Assembly (NCBI GenBank): GCA_002030045.1
Contig: LQBI01000030.1
Coordinates: forward strand, 62,001 to 126,000
DNA: 64,000 nucleotides
Direction: 5' to 3'
DNA from: Candidatus Aegiribacteria sp. MLS_C
GTDB lineage: Bacteria; Fermentibacterota; Fermentibacteria; Fermentibacterales; JCC-6
Positions 17,003 through 24,977 of the stretch are shown in pieces (position 1 is the stretch's first letter; each line of letters begins with the position of its first letter). The translations under genes were made by a program, and so were the position numbers. The notes under the pieces are model-generated. The model was given only the letters and a program-made list of their open reading frames with translations, made no database searches and was not told where the DNA came from.

Positions 17003-17484
17003 TCCCTCCTGTTGACCGAAGGTTGAGTGTACTGTTCCTCTGCACGGGAAATTCATGCAGGAGCCAGATGGCCGAGGCATCTGCCCGTGAGTTGCATGGG
17101 GACGTCATCGAGCCCTATTCCGCCGGAGTGGAACGTCATGGTCTGGATCCTCGAACCGTCCAGGTCATGTCGGAGGCCGGAATCGACATCTCCGGGAATG
17201 AAAGCAAGACCGTGGACCAGCTCGGAATGATCGATTTCGACTATGTGATAACACTGTGCGACAACGCCAGGGAGACCTGTCCCTGGTTCCCGGCGTCGGT
17301 TGCTCTGGCGCACAGGGGTTTTGACGACCCTCCCGCCCTGGAGGGTTCGCCTGAGGCGGAGTAAGACGTGCTCGCGCCCTACCGAAGGGTCAGGGACGAG
17401 ATAAGGGATTTCATCGTGGATCTTCCGGAATGGCTGGAGGAAGTCCGGGAAGGACGGAGGAAGGAGAAGCCGGGGCCGGGATGA
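16999..17484 (+). pseudogene. arsC: Arsenate reductase (thioredoxin type) with one in-frame stop
   Basis: The frame encodes a low-molecular-weight phosphatase-fold arsenate reductase: Cys15-x5-Arg21 in FLCTGNSCRSQMAE, and the redox pair Cys87 and Cys94 in TLCDNARETCPWFP. After EGSPEAE a TAA (17362-17364) stops it. In the same frame the missing helix follows at once (DVLAPYRRVRDEIRDFIVDLPEWLEEV) and runs to a TGA at 17482-17484 that overlaps the next gene's ATG in the usual ATGA manner. All catalytic residues precede the stop, so a 121-residue product might still fold poorly or partly work. A point mutation, a sequencing error or readthrough are the alternatives. Confidence 0.8.
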
Positions 17485-19031
17485 AAAGGATACAGGTATA
17501 CTGCCTGCTGCTTATGGCTTCCTTTGCATGCGCATCGGAGGAAGCAAGTGACGCGGATGCCTACTACACCTGCATTGACGTGGTCGATCAGCTGCTGTCC
17601 GGATCAGGTCCACCGTTACTTTCGGCGTCGGGCGACGTACTCGTGGATACGCTCCTGATGGATTCTCTGCCGTACCCGGACGGTGTCGTCAGGCACTTCT
17701 ACTACGCGGTCCCCGAAGCATACTGTCCGGATTCTCTGAACCCTCTCCTCGTATGGCTCCACGGCGGTGTGAGCACTCAGGAACTCAGGACCATGGATCC
17801 TGAAGACCTCCATGAATGGGTACTGGTGCCCAGACTCGTGGACGAGGGCTACCTCCTCGCGTTCCCCTGTGCCCAGCTGGGAGCCACCTGGTGGGACGCG
17901 AACGGGGAGGAGGGCGTTCTCGGAATAGTCAGATGGATGAAGCTGAACTTCAGCGTGGACGATTCCAGGGTCTACGTCGGCGGTTTTTCCGATGGCGCTT
18001 CGGGCAGCTTCTCGCTGATCATGCTCCATCCTACTCCTTTTGCCGGCTATCTGGCCTTCTCGGGTCATCCAGGTGTGGCGGCCATAGATGGTGGCCGGGC
18101 CACCTACCTGCCAAGTCTCGCAGGCAGGCCGGGGATGGTCACCCACTCCGACGAGGACGGGCTCTATCCCGCCGGGAGGATGTCGCCTTCAGTGGCCCTG
18201 GCAGAATCCGCCGGGGCGGATATCGAGTACCATGTCTTACAGGGTTACGAGCATGATCCCGCCTACCTGGAAATCCTGGAGGACAGGGTAGTGATCTGGC
18301 TGTCTGAGCACACCCGCGAACGCTTCCCGTCCCGAGTCACCTGGGAGGCGGGTGAGCCCTCCGGCTGCGACTGGCTGATGGTGGACTCCATAGTTCCCTG
18401 GCCCCTGATCGCCGTGGACCGTGACTACAATGCCCTCATGGTCTCCGACAGGCTGCAGTTCGGTTTCTATCCGGACTTGGAATACGATGGCGCTGGGGTC
18501 ATGGTCTCGGGACTGGCCGAAGGTGACCTGCCGGCTGTAAGGCTGGGCCTGATGGAGGGGGACGTCATCACCGGCTTCCAGGGAGAGAGGATCGCGGACC
18601 TGGACGATATCGGGGAGCTTCAGTCCGGCATGTCCCCCGGAGACAGCTTCACCGTGGAGATAAGGAGGGGTTCCGATCACCTCGACCTCGAGGACAGGTT
18701 CAACCCTCCCGAGTACTACTGGCTGCTGCCCAGGCAGGGGCCTTCCGTCAGGGTCGAGGCCGTCTACGACGGCAATACCTTCGACATCTCGGTGAACCGC
18801 CTGTGCAGGCTGAGGCTCCTTCTCCATCCCGAAATGGTGGACTTCGGCCGGGAGCTGAGGGTCGTCTGCAACGGTCTGACGGTGTTCGAGGACACGATCT
18901 GCAGCAACTACCCCTTCATGCTGGAGAACCTGACCCGCCAGATGGACCCGCAGAGGATATACACCGCCTTCCTCGACCTGGACCTGGAAAGGCTGCTGCC
19001 TCCTCTGATGTACTCCCTGACCGCGAATTGA
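17481..19031 (+). CDS. Secreted alpha/beta hydrolase (esterase-like) with PDZ domain
   Basis: A 516-residue exported protein: signal peptide MKRIQVYCLLLMASFACA, then an alpha/beta hydrolase domain (about 60-290). The oxyanion region is LLVWLHGGVS and the nucleophile elbow VGGFSDGASGSF carries the Ser. HSDEDGLYPAGR supplies a candidate Asp and GYEHDPAY a candidate His, as in PHB-depolymerase/feruloyl-esterase-like hydrolases. Residues about 340-410 form a PDZ domain (VMVSGLAEGDLPAVRLGLMEGDVITGFQGERIADLDDI). The last 100 residues are unassigned. The ATG overlaps the TGA of the ancestral arsC frame. The substrate is unknown. Confidence 0.75.
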   Translation: MKRIQVYCLLLMASFACASEEASDADAYYTCIDVVDQLLSGSGPPLLSASGDVLVDTLLMDSLPYPDGVVRHFYYAVPEAYCPDSLNPLLVWLHGGVSTQELRTMDPEDLHEWVLVPRLVDEGYLLAFPCAQLGATWWDANGEEGVLGIVRWMKLNFSVDDSRVYVGGFSDGASGSFSLIMLHPTPFAGYLAFSGHPGVAAIDGGRATYLPSLAGRPGMVTHSDEDGLYPAGRMSPSVALAESAGADIEYHVLQGYEHDPAYLEILEDRVVIWLSEHTRERFPSRVTWEAGEPSGCDWLMVDSIVPWPLIAVDRDYNALMVSDRLQFGFYPDLEYDGAGVMVSGLAEGDLPAVRLGLMEGDVITGFQGERIADLDDIGELQSGMSPGDSFTVEIRRGSDHLDLEDRFNPPEYYWLLPRQGPSVRVEAVYDGNTFDISVNRLCRLRLLLHPEMVDFGRELRVVCNGLTVFEDTICSNYPFMLENLTRQMDPQRIYTAFLDLDLERLLPPLMYSLTAN

Positions 19032-19153
19032 GCGGGGAGGTTCCTTCGCGGACCCCGTGACGATCGGCAGGGCGGGGCCTGCAGGATGATGTCACCGGAT
19101 GGAATAACGCAGTCAGCACTCGATGCGGGTTCAGGCGCAGGAGGTCGTTCCCG

Positions 19154-19681
19154 TTAATCCTCCCCCTTTTCGCGCGAAAGCATCTTCTCAACCGCTCCGA
19201 TGTACATCCTGTGGTAATCCTGCTCCGGATAGAGCTCCTCTATCCAGTCCTCCCTGAAGTGGTCGGGCTGGAGGTCCTGGTGGTAGAGCTTCCTGCATAC
19301 CATTACCAGCCGGGCTTCCCTGAAGGCCGTGGCGCCGTCGGCTGGCTGGAAGGGGGTCAGACCCGTCTCCCGGACCTTGTCCGCATCCCTTCCCGAACAG
19401 GAACCGCAGAAGTTCAGGGCTTTCCTGTACTCGGGACCGAAGAAGCTCATTGTGTAAAGCTCGTTCTTCTCCATGAACTCCCAGGTGTATCGCTGAGGCC
19501 GCACGAAGACGAAGCTGACCTTCCTGTTCCAGAGTTCACCCATGCCTCCCCAGTTGGCCGTCATCGTGTTGAAGCCGCTCACTGCAGTACCCGCCGTCAG
19601 CAGGAACCAGTCATCCGCTATGAGCCTGAATACGTTCCTGTCGAGTTCCACAGGATCGATTATTCTGAGTTCACCGTGCAT
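19154..19681 (-). CDS. Flavin reductase-like protein (FMN-binding split barrel)
   Basis: A 175-residue protein of the flavin reductase-like FMN-binding family. Signatures are FNTMTANWGGMGELWNRKVSFVFVRPQRYTWEFMEKNELYTMSFF and YRKALNFCGSCSGRDADKVRETGLTP, with a closing DYHRMYIGAVEKML. Close relatives in anaerobes are small cytosolic flavoproteins that pass electrons from NAD(P)H or rubredoxin partners; the exact reaction here is unknown. It lies 18 bases after the end of the DOMON lipoprotein gene on the same strand, so they may share a transcript. Confidence 0.88.
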   Translation of the reverse strand: MHGELRIIDPVELDRNVFRLIADDWFLLTAGTAVSGFNTMTANWGGMGELWNRKVSFVFVRPQRYTWEFMEKNELYTMSFFGPEYRKALNFCGSCSGRDADKVRETGLTPFQPADGATAFREARLVMVCRKLYHQDLQPDHFREDWIEELYPEQDYHRMYIGAVEKMLSREKGED

Positions 19682-19699
19682 GACTCCTCCAGACGCTGT

Positions 19700-20230
19700 T
19701 CAGATTGTGATGGAAGTGTTGGCTATGGTCTCGTGATTCGAGTCGAGGTTGTCGTTGCCGTCCGCACCGCACATCAGAAGGACGGTGCAGTTCTGTCCCT
19801 TAGCGAGGACGTTGTCATAGATGTCGCCTGAATCCAGGGGAGTCGTGAAGGTAATGGTGGTGCTGCCCGATGCCTCGCTCCCGGACTTGTCGTAGACGTT
19901 CTGCTGACCGCCCGGGAGAGAACTGTCGGAGACGTGGGTGTTGCTGTCGATGCCGAAATCGTCCCTGATGCTGCAGCCGGAGCCGCTGACGGCACCTATG
20001 ATTATGTTTGAGTCGTGCATCAGGTACGATCCCCCGAATCCCACCGCCACCCAGCCGGTGGAAGGACCCGTCAGCTCCACTTCCAGGTCGCTGCCCTGGA
20101 CCCTCCATCGGAGATTGAATCCCTGGTAGCTCTCGGTCTGCCACCCTTCGGGATCGAAGGGGTTGTCACCGCAGCCAGCGAAAAGAAAAGCAAGGACAAG
20201 AAGAGCTGCGACCGCCATGACCTTTTTCAT
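19700..20230 (-). CDS. DOMON-domain lipoprotein
   Basis: A 176-residue lipoprotein: MKKVMAVAALLVLAFLFAGC has a clear lipobox (LFAGC). The body is a DOMON-type beta sandwich, with RWRVQGSDLEVELTGPSTGWVAVGFGGSYLMHDSNIIIGAV and a closing TTITFTTPLDSGDIYDNVLAKGQNCTVLLMCGADGNDNL strand set. DOMON domains bind haem or sugars and often serve extracellular redox chains; the adjacent flavin reductase fits a redox role, but this is inference. The ATG at 20230 follows GGAAGGAAGAGG; longer in-frame starts lack support. Confidence 0.8.
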   Translation of the reverse strand: MKKVMAVAALLVLAFLFAGCGDNPFDPEGWQTESYQGFNLRWRVQGSDLEVELTGPSTGWVAVGFGGSYLMHDSNIIIGAVSGSGCSIRDDFGIDSNTHVSDSSLPGGQQNVYDKSGSEASGSTTITFTTPLDSGDIYDNVLAKGQNCTVLLMCGADGNDNLDSNHETIANTSITI

Positions 20231-20393
20231 CCTCTTCCTTCCATGTCCGGAACCTGATCGGAACACAACTGGAATATTGCATCATGCGGACTCAAGTCAA
20301 AACCGCCATACTCATGAGGTTTCCGGGCTTGAATTTTCCTGCGCGATTCAGCAGAATAGTCCTGTTCAGCGACAATCACGGCTAAGGAGACTT

Positions 20394-21689
20394 ATGGCAC
20401 TGAGCAGGAAGCCATTGAGGGGCATGCGGGAGCTGCCGCCCCCCGAGAAGCGTATCGAGGACTACCTGGTGAGGCGCATCGCCGGTGCCGGCAGGGCATA
20501 CGGTTTCGAGGAATACGAGGCACCCGTCCTGGAGCCCCTGGAACTCTTCGCCGCCAAGTCGGGGAGCGAACTGGCGGTGGAACAGAGTTACAACTTCGTG
20601 GACAAGGGTGGCAGGGAGCTTATCATGAGACCGGAGCTGACCCCTTCCCTGGCGCGGATGGTAGCTGCGGCCGGCGAACTCGCCTATCCGGTGCGATGGA
20701 TGTCATTTCCGGTCTGCTACAGGTACGAGAAGCCTCAGAGGGGCAGGGTTCGCGAGTTCATGCAGTTCAATCTTGACATTCTCGGAGCTTCCGGTCTGGA
20801 GGCTGACCTGGACGTCATTCTCGTCCTCAGGAGGATAATGCTGGGTCTCGGAGCCACCGGGGAACGGTTCAGCATAAGGTACTCCAGCAGGGAGCTGGCT
20901 TCGGCCGTTCTGGAGAGGGCCGGTCTCGACCCATCCGAAACTCCGCTTGCGTTCAAGATCATCGACAAGCACGACAGGATGAGCAGGGAGGAGTGGGAGG
21001 ACTGGGCGGTGCAGGAGATGAAGGGGGTGGCTGCAGCCGATGCGGTGATACGCCTTGCGTCATGCAGCAACCTCGGATCACCCTGGCTGAGGAGCATTGC
21101 CGGCGACAGCCCGGCCTATTCGGAGATGGTCCGCTTCAGCGGCATGCTGGAATCCGCCGGGGTCACGGAAGCAAGGTTCGAGGCCGGAGTGGTCAGGGGC
21201 CTGGATTACTACACGGGAGTTGTCTTCGAACTCATGGATACCGGCGGCGAGAATCGCAGGGCGATATGCGGAGGAGGAAGGTACGACGATCTGGTGGGTC
21301 TCTTCGGGGGCCAGAGGGTTCCCGGGGTCGGCTTCGGCCTGGGACTTCTCACGCTGCAGCTCTTCCTCGAGACCTACGGACTCCTTCCCGCTGAACTCTC
21401 CTCCTCGCATCCGGCCGACCTGTTCCTGGCGGTATACTCGGAGGGACAGAGGGATTTCGCGGTGAAACTGGCGGAGCGGCTGCGCGACTCGGGAGTATCC
21501 GTCGAGCTGGACATTACGGGGAAGAGCGTTTCGAAGCAGATCAGGACCGCTGACCGGAAGTCCATCCGGTTCGTTGCGGTGGTCGGTCCGGATGAGGCCG
21601 GGACAGGCGAGCTTACGGTCAAGGAGATGGCTACCGGCAGGGAGACAGCTTGCCGGGAGGAGCAGGTAGCCGGCCTTGTGGGAAGATAG
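20394..21689 (+). CDS. hisS: Histidyl-tRNA synthetase
   Basis: A 431-residue class II aminoacyl-tRNA synthetase that charges tRNA-His. It starts with the expected RGMRELPPPEKRIEDYL (normally RGTxD), then motif 1 (YGFEEYEAPVLEPLELFAAKSG) and motif 2 in FPVCYRYEKPQRGRVREFMQFNLDILG. The two histidine-specific signatures are RGLDYYTGVVFEL and the GGGRYDDLVGLFGG segment, and it ends in the anticodon-binding domain (about 335-431). The ATG at 20394 has AAGGAG upstream. Length is normal. It leads a run of forward genes. Confidence 0.95.
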   Translation: MALSRKPLRGMRELPPPEKRIEDYLVRRIAGAGRAYGFEEYEAPVLEPLELFAAKSGSELAVEQSYNFVDKGGRELIMRPELTPSLARMVAAAGELAYPVRWMSFPVCYRYEKPQRGRVREFMQFNLDILGASGLEADLDVILVLRRIMLGLGATGERFSIRYSSRELASAVLERAGLDPSETPLAFKIIDKHDRMSREEWEDWAVQEMKGVAAADAVIRLASCSNLGSPWLRSIAGDSPAYSEMVRFSGMLESAGVTEARFEAGVVRGLDYYTGVVFELMDTGGENRRAICGGGRYDDLVGLFGGQRVPGVGFGLGLLTLQLFLETYGLLPAELSSSHPADLFLAVYSEGQRDFAVKLAERLRDSGVSVELDITGKSVSKQIRTADRKSIRFVAVVGPDEAGTGELTVKEMATGRETACREEQVAGLVGR

Positions 21690-21704
21690 AGGTCCCTGAG
21701 CAAA

Positions 21705-24062
21705 GTGATCAAGAGACCGAGGGCAATACACGGCAGGCTGCTCCTGGCCTTGGTCCCGCTTGTCCTGTTCGTGCCGCTCTTCCTGTTCAGGACGGTCCAC
21801 GGCAGGCTGAACTTCCCCGAGGCTTCTGCCTGCCTCGGTGCTGGTATCCTCTATTTCCTCCTGGTCAGGCTCATAGCCAGGCTCCAGCTGACCAGCGTGC
21901 TGATCTCAACGATGATCTTCACAGCTGCGGTCTTCGGACTGACCTGCTACCTTGAACCCTCCGTTCCCTGGGCACAGGAGGTGCAGGATGCAAGGCCTGT
22001 TGAGTTCCGCGCGCCTTCGGCTGTATCCGGTTACGGGCAGGACGATCCAGCCGAACTGGAAGACCCGGGAATACAGAGCAGGATAGACAGCCTGGCGAAC
22101 TCAGGCGGAAGGGCCATAAGGAACATCGGGCTCTTCGACGGCAGCGGCACCGTGGGCATGACCCTGGGTGCAGTGGGGGAGGTCACCTCCGCCACCGCCG
22201 AGATCTTCATCAGGACCGTCTATGCAGGTTCGAACGTAGCATTCGAGGATACGCTGATACTGACGGAGGAGGGGCTGAAGGAGTCGGCCAGGCCGCTGAA
22301 GGTGCTGGCACTGGTGGCGGCCATCGTCTTCTCGATCGCCCTTCTGGCCTCTCTTCGCAACCTGGTGCTGGTTGAGCAGAAGAAGGGGACCCTCCTGCTG
22401 TTCAGGATCCTGATGGTCGTACTGGTCCTCAGGATAGTCTACATCTCCCTGGGGCTCGAGGACCTGATCCGTCCCGCCATCTCGGGGTTCGGCGATTCTG
22501 ACCTCATCCTTTCCATAAGCCCGCTGTACGTGCTTCTGTTCGTCTTCGGATTCATCAACGCATTCCGGACCGAATGGGTCCATTACCTCAACAGGTGGAG
22601 GAAGTACCTGACCCTGGCCGGGGCCCTGGGAATGCTGATACTGTCCCAGTCCATCCTAAGGGTCTACTTCAGGGGAGGTCTGACCGCCTGCTCGCTGGCC
22701 ATGGGGACCTTCATCGGCTGCGTGTTCACGGTCCTCTTCATCTTCAGTTCCGTGGCCTTCGTGAAGGTGCTGTTCCTCCTGCCCTCCGCCAGGCTCCTGG
22801 ACAGGAGACTGGACCAGCTGAGGATCATGGACGGCCTGGGACAGTCAATCTACTCCACTTTCAACGAGGAAAGGATCATTCGGTCATCGGTAACCCTCGG
22901 AAGGAAGTTCTCAGGCGCAGACAGATGCTGGGCGGTAAGGATCGGCGACACCTCCGTCACTCCCTGGCAGTCAACCGACCAGGGGCCGCCTGTCCTGCAC
23001 TTCCCGCCGGAATGGCACAGGGAGGTGTTCAACCGCCTGGAAAGGACCTCCGGCTCCCTGCTCCTGAGCCGTTACCCCGGCAGCTCCCTGGCGAGACTGG
23101 CAGGAAAGGATGCTCCTGTTCCCGGGTCCCTGATAGCCTCGATCCTCGGCATCAGGAAGAAGACCTTCGGCATACTCTACGCTTCGACCGGCAGGCAGTT
23201 CGGATTCGTAAGCGAGACGCGGGCGCTCTTCGAGACCTTCGCCAGACAGGTGGCCGCCGCCGTGGACAACGCCGGGATGATGGAGACCGAGCTTGAGAGG
23301 GAGAGGTACAGGGAGGAGCTGGCCATCGCCAGGTCAATTCAGGAGAGCCTCCTTCCGGGAGAACTTCCGAAGATCGAACACATCGATCTGGCTGCGGTGA
23401 CGGTTCCCAGCAGGAGCGTGGGCGGTGACTACTACGACGTTTTCGAAGTGGGTGAAGGTCTCTACGGAGTGACCATCGCGGACGTGGCCGGAAAGGGGAT
23501 CGCTGCGGGCCTCCTTATGGCGGCCCTCCAGGCGGCGCTTCACGCCCTGGCTCCCGGCTTCGGCAGGAACACCGGTGAAACCGTTCGAAAGCTGAACGAG
23601 CTTGTCTGTTCAAGGATGCCCGACGACAAGTTCATCACCTTCTTCTACGGTGTGCTGGACCCCTCGGATGGCACACTTGACTACTGCTGTGCCGGTCATG
23701 ATCCTCCTCTTCTCATCGATGGGGAAGGCGGCATCAAGAGACTCGAGGAAGGAGGCCTCGTACTTGGAGTATCCGACACCGCACCCTACACTTCCTCCAG
23801 GCTAACAATGAAACCGGGAGACCGTCTTCTGCTCTACACCGACGGGATCACGGAGAGCATGGAAGAATTCACAGGGGAGGAGTTCGGAACCCGGAGACTG
23901 CTGGAATTCCTGGTCGAAAGGGACGACCTGCAGCTCGAACCACTGCTGTGCGACCTGCTGGAGAGACTGGACGCATTCAGGGGAGGGACGGCGGCCATGG
24001 ACGACATGACACTGCTCCTGCTGAGACGGAGCGGGAGTACCCTGAAGAAGGGGAGGAGCTGA
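21705..24062 (+). CDS. Membrane RsbU-type serine phosphatase with GAF domain
   Basis: A 785-residue signalling protein. The N-terminal 360 residues are membrane-bound: about two helices at 12-85, an exposed loop of roughly 110 residues, then about five or six more helices to residue 360. A GAF domain (about 375-525, ending RALFETFARQVAAAVDNAGM) leads to a short coiled coil (ELERERYREELAIARSIQESLLPGELP). The C-terminal SpoIIE/PP2C domain has SRSVGGDYYDVFEV, VADVAGKGIAAGLLMA, YCCAGHDPPLLI and LLYTDGITESM. It should dephosphorylate an anti-anti-sigma protein, but no STAS or anti-sigma kinase gene is nearby. The start is GTG; the next gene begins 6 bases after the stop. Confidence 0.87.
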   Translation: MIKRPRAIHGRLLLALVPLVLFVPLFLFRTVHGRLNFPEASACLGAGILYFLLVRLIARLQLTSVLISTMIFTAAVFGLTCYLEPSVPWAQEVQDARPVEFRAPSAVSGYGQDDPAELEDPGIQSRIDSLANSGGRAIRNIGLFDGSGTVGMTLGAVGEVTSATAEIFIRTVYAGSNVAFEDTLILTEEGLKESARPLKVLALVAAIVFSIALLASLRNLVLVEQKKGTLLLFRILMVVLVLRIVYISLGLEDLIRPAISGFGDSDLILSISPLYVLLFVFGFINAFRTEWVHYLNRWRKYLTLAGALGMLILSQSILRVYFRGGLTACSLAMGTFIGCVFTVLFIFSSVAFVKVLFLLPSARLLDRRLDQLRIMDGLGQSIYSTFNEERIIRSSVTLGRKFSGADRCWAVRIGDTSVTPWQSTDQGPPVLHFPPEWHREVFNRLERTSGSLLLSRYPGSSLARLAGKDAPVPGSLIASILGIRKKTFGILYASTGRQFGFVSETRALFETFARQVAAAVDNAGMMETELERERYREELAIARSIQESLLPGELPKIEHIDLAAVTVPSRSVGGDYYDVFEVGEGLYGVTIADVAGKGIAAGLLMAALQAALHALAPGFGRNTGETVRKLNELVCSRMPDDKFITFFYGVLDPSDGTLDYCCAGHDPPLLIDGEGGIKRLEEGGLVLGVSDTAPYTSSRLTMKPGDRLLLYTDGITESMEEFTGEEFGTRRLLEFLVERDDLQLEPLLCDLLERLDAFRGGTAAMDDMTLLLLRRSGSTLKKGRS

Positions 24063-24068
24063 AAAGGT

Positions 24069-24422
24069 ATGGGCGGCATGAATGATTTCATGGGGGAGAG
24101 GGAAGCCCTCAACGGTCTCATGATGGAGAAGGCCGACAGGGTGATCAGGCGGTTCGTGAGCCTGGACTCCCTGGCTTACCGTGATGGAGCCCTCACCATC
24201 AGGGAGAAGGAGCTGCTTGGACTGGCAGCCTCGACGGCGCTCCGCTGCGATGACTGCATCAGCTGGCATCTCGTCAGGTGCAGGGAAGAGGGACTGTCAG
24301 CAGCCGAGGTGATGGAGGCCCTTGGCATAGCGATGCTGGTGGGCGGTTCCATAACCATACCCCACGTGAGGAGGGCGGTAAGGTTCTGGGAGGAGTCTGC
24401 CGAAGGAAGCAGGGATGGCTGA
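24069..24422 (+). CDS. Carboxymuconolactone decarboxylase family protein, AhpD-like
   Basis: A 117-residue protein of the CMD/AhpD fold. The redox-type motif CxxC-x3-H is present in TALRCDDCISWHLVRC, preceded by LTIREKELLGLAAS and followed by EEGLSAAEVMEALGIAMLVGGSITIPHVRRAV. AhpD-like members with this motif reduce alkyl hydroperoxides or partner peroxiredoxins, while others are hydrolases or decarboxylases. It lies between the RsbU-type phosphatase and the GAF/Met-sulfoxide gene and overlaps the latter by eight bases, so an oxidative-stress operon is plausible. GGAGGAG precedes the start. Confidence 0.85.
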   Translation: MGGMNDFMGEREALNGLMMEKADRVIRRFVSLDSLAYRDGALTIREKELLGLAASTALRCDDCISWHLVRCREEGLSAAEVMEALGIAMLVGGSITIPHVRRAVRFWEESAEGSRDG

Positions 24423-24912
24423 AAAACCGATGTACCGCGAAATGATGACCGATCTCGAGCGGACAGTTTCGGAGGGGGGCACTGCGGAGGAAGTCCTGAA
24501 GGCGGTCTGCGATTATCTCTGCAGGGAACACCCTGAATGCGACTGGGCCGGTTACTACCTCGTTGATCCTTCCGCGGAGGGGGAGCTCTTCCTGGGCCCC
24601 TACGCGGGTGCTCCCACCGAACACGACAGGATCCGCTTCGGGGAAGGCGTCTGCGGGCAGGCTGCGTCGGGCCTGAAGACCTTCCTGGTGGATGACGTGG
24701 CTGAAGAGGACAACTACCTCTCCTGCAGCCCGGAAGTCAGGTCCGAGATAGTGGTGCCCGTGTTCCATGAGGGCGTTCTGGCGGGCGAGATAGACCTGGA
24801 CTCCCATCACATCTCCGGTTTCGGCCCCGAGGACGGCGAGTTCCTGGAGTGGCTGGCAGGGCTTACAGCCGAATTCGCGGACAGGGCCAGGAAGGGAGAA
24901 GGCGGAAGCTGA
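24415..24912 (+). CDS. GAF protein, free methionine-(R)-sulfoxide reductase-like
   Basis: A 165-residue single GAF domain that resembles YebR/fRMsr, which reduces free methionine-R-sulfoxide. Matching elements are CDWAGYYLVD, RIRFGEGVCGQAA (a catalytic-type Cys), YLSCSPEVRSEIVVPVF (the second Cys) and the binding-pocket motif EIDLDSHHISGF. The third cysteine usually found just before the RIxxG strand is absent, so recycling chemistry may differ from E. coli YebR. It overlaps the AhpD-like gene by eight bases. A sensory GAF role cannot be excluded. Confidence 0.78.
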   Translation: MAEKPMYREMMTDLERTVSEGGTAEEVLKAVCDYLCREHPECDWAGYYLVDPSAEGELFLGPYAGAPTEHDRIRFGEGVCGQAASGLKTFLVDDVAEEDNYLSCSPEVRSEIVVPVFHEGVLAGEIDLDSHHISGFGPEDGEFLEWLAGLTAEFADRARKGEGGS

Positions 24913-24977
24913 GGAAACCCGATTTTCTCAGGCTCCAGGGCCTGAGCCGCAGCGACCAGGACTCGAGACTCGTCTCA

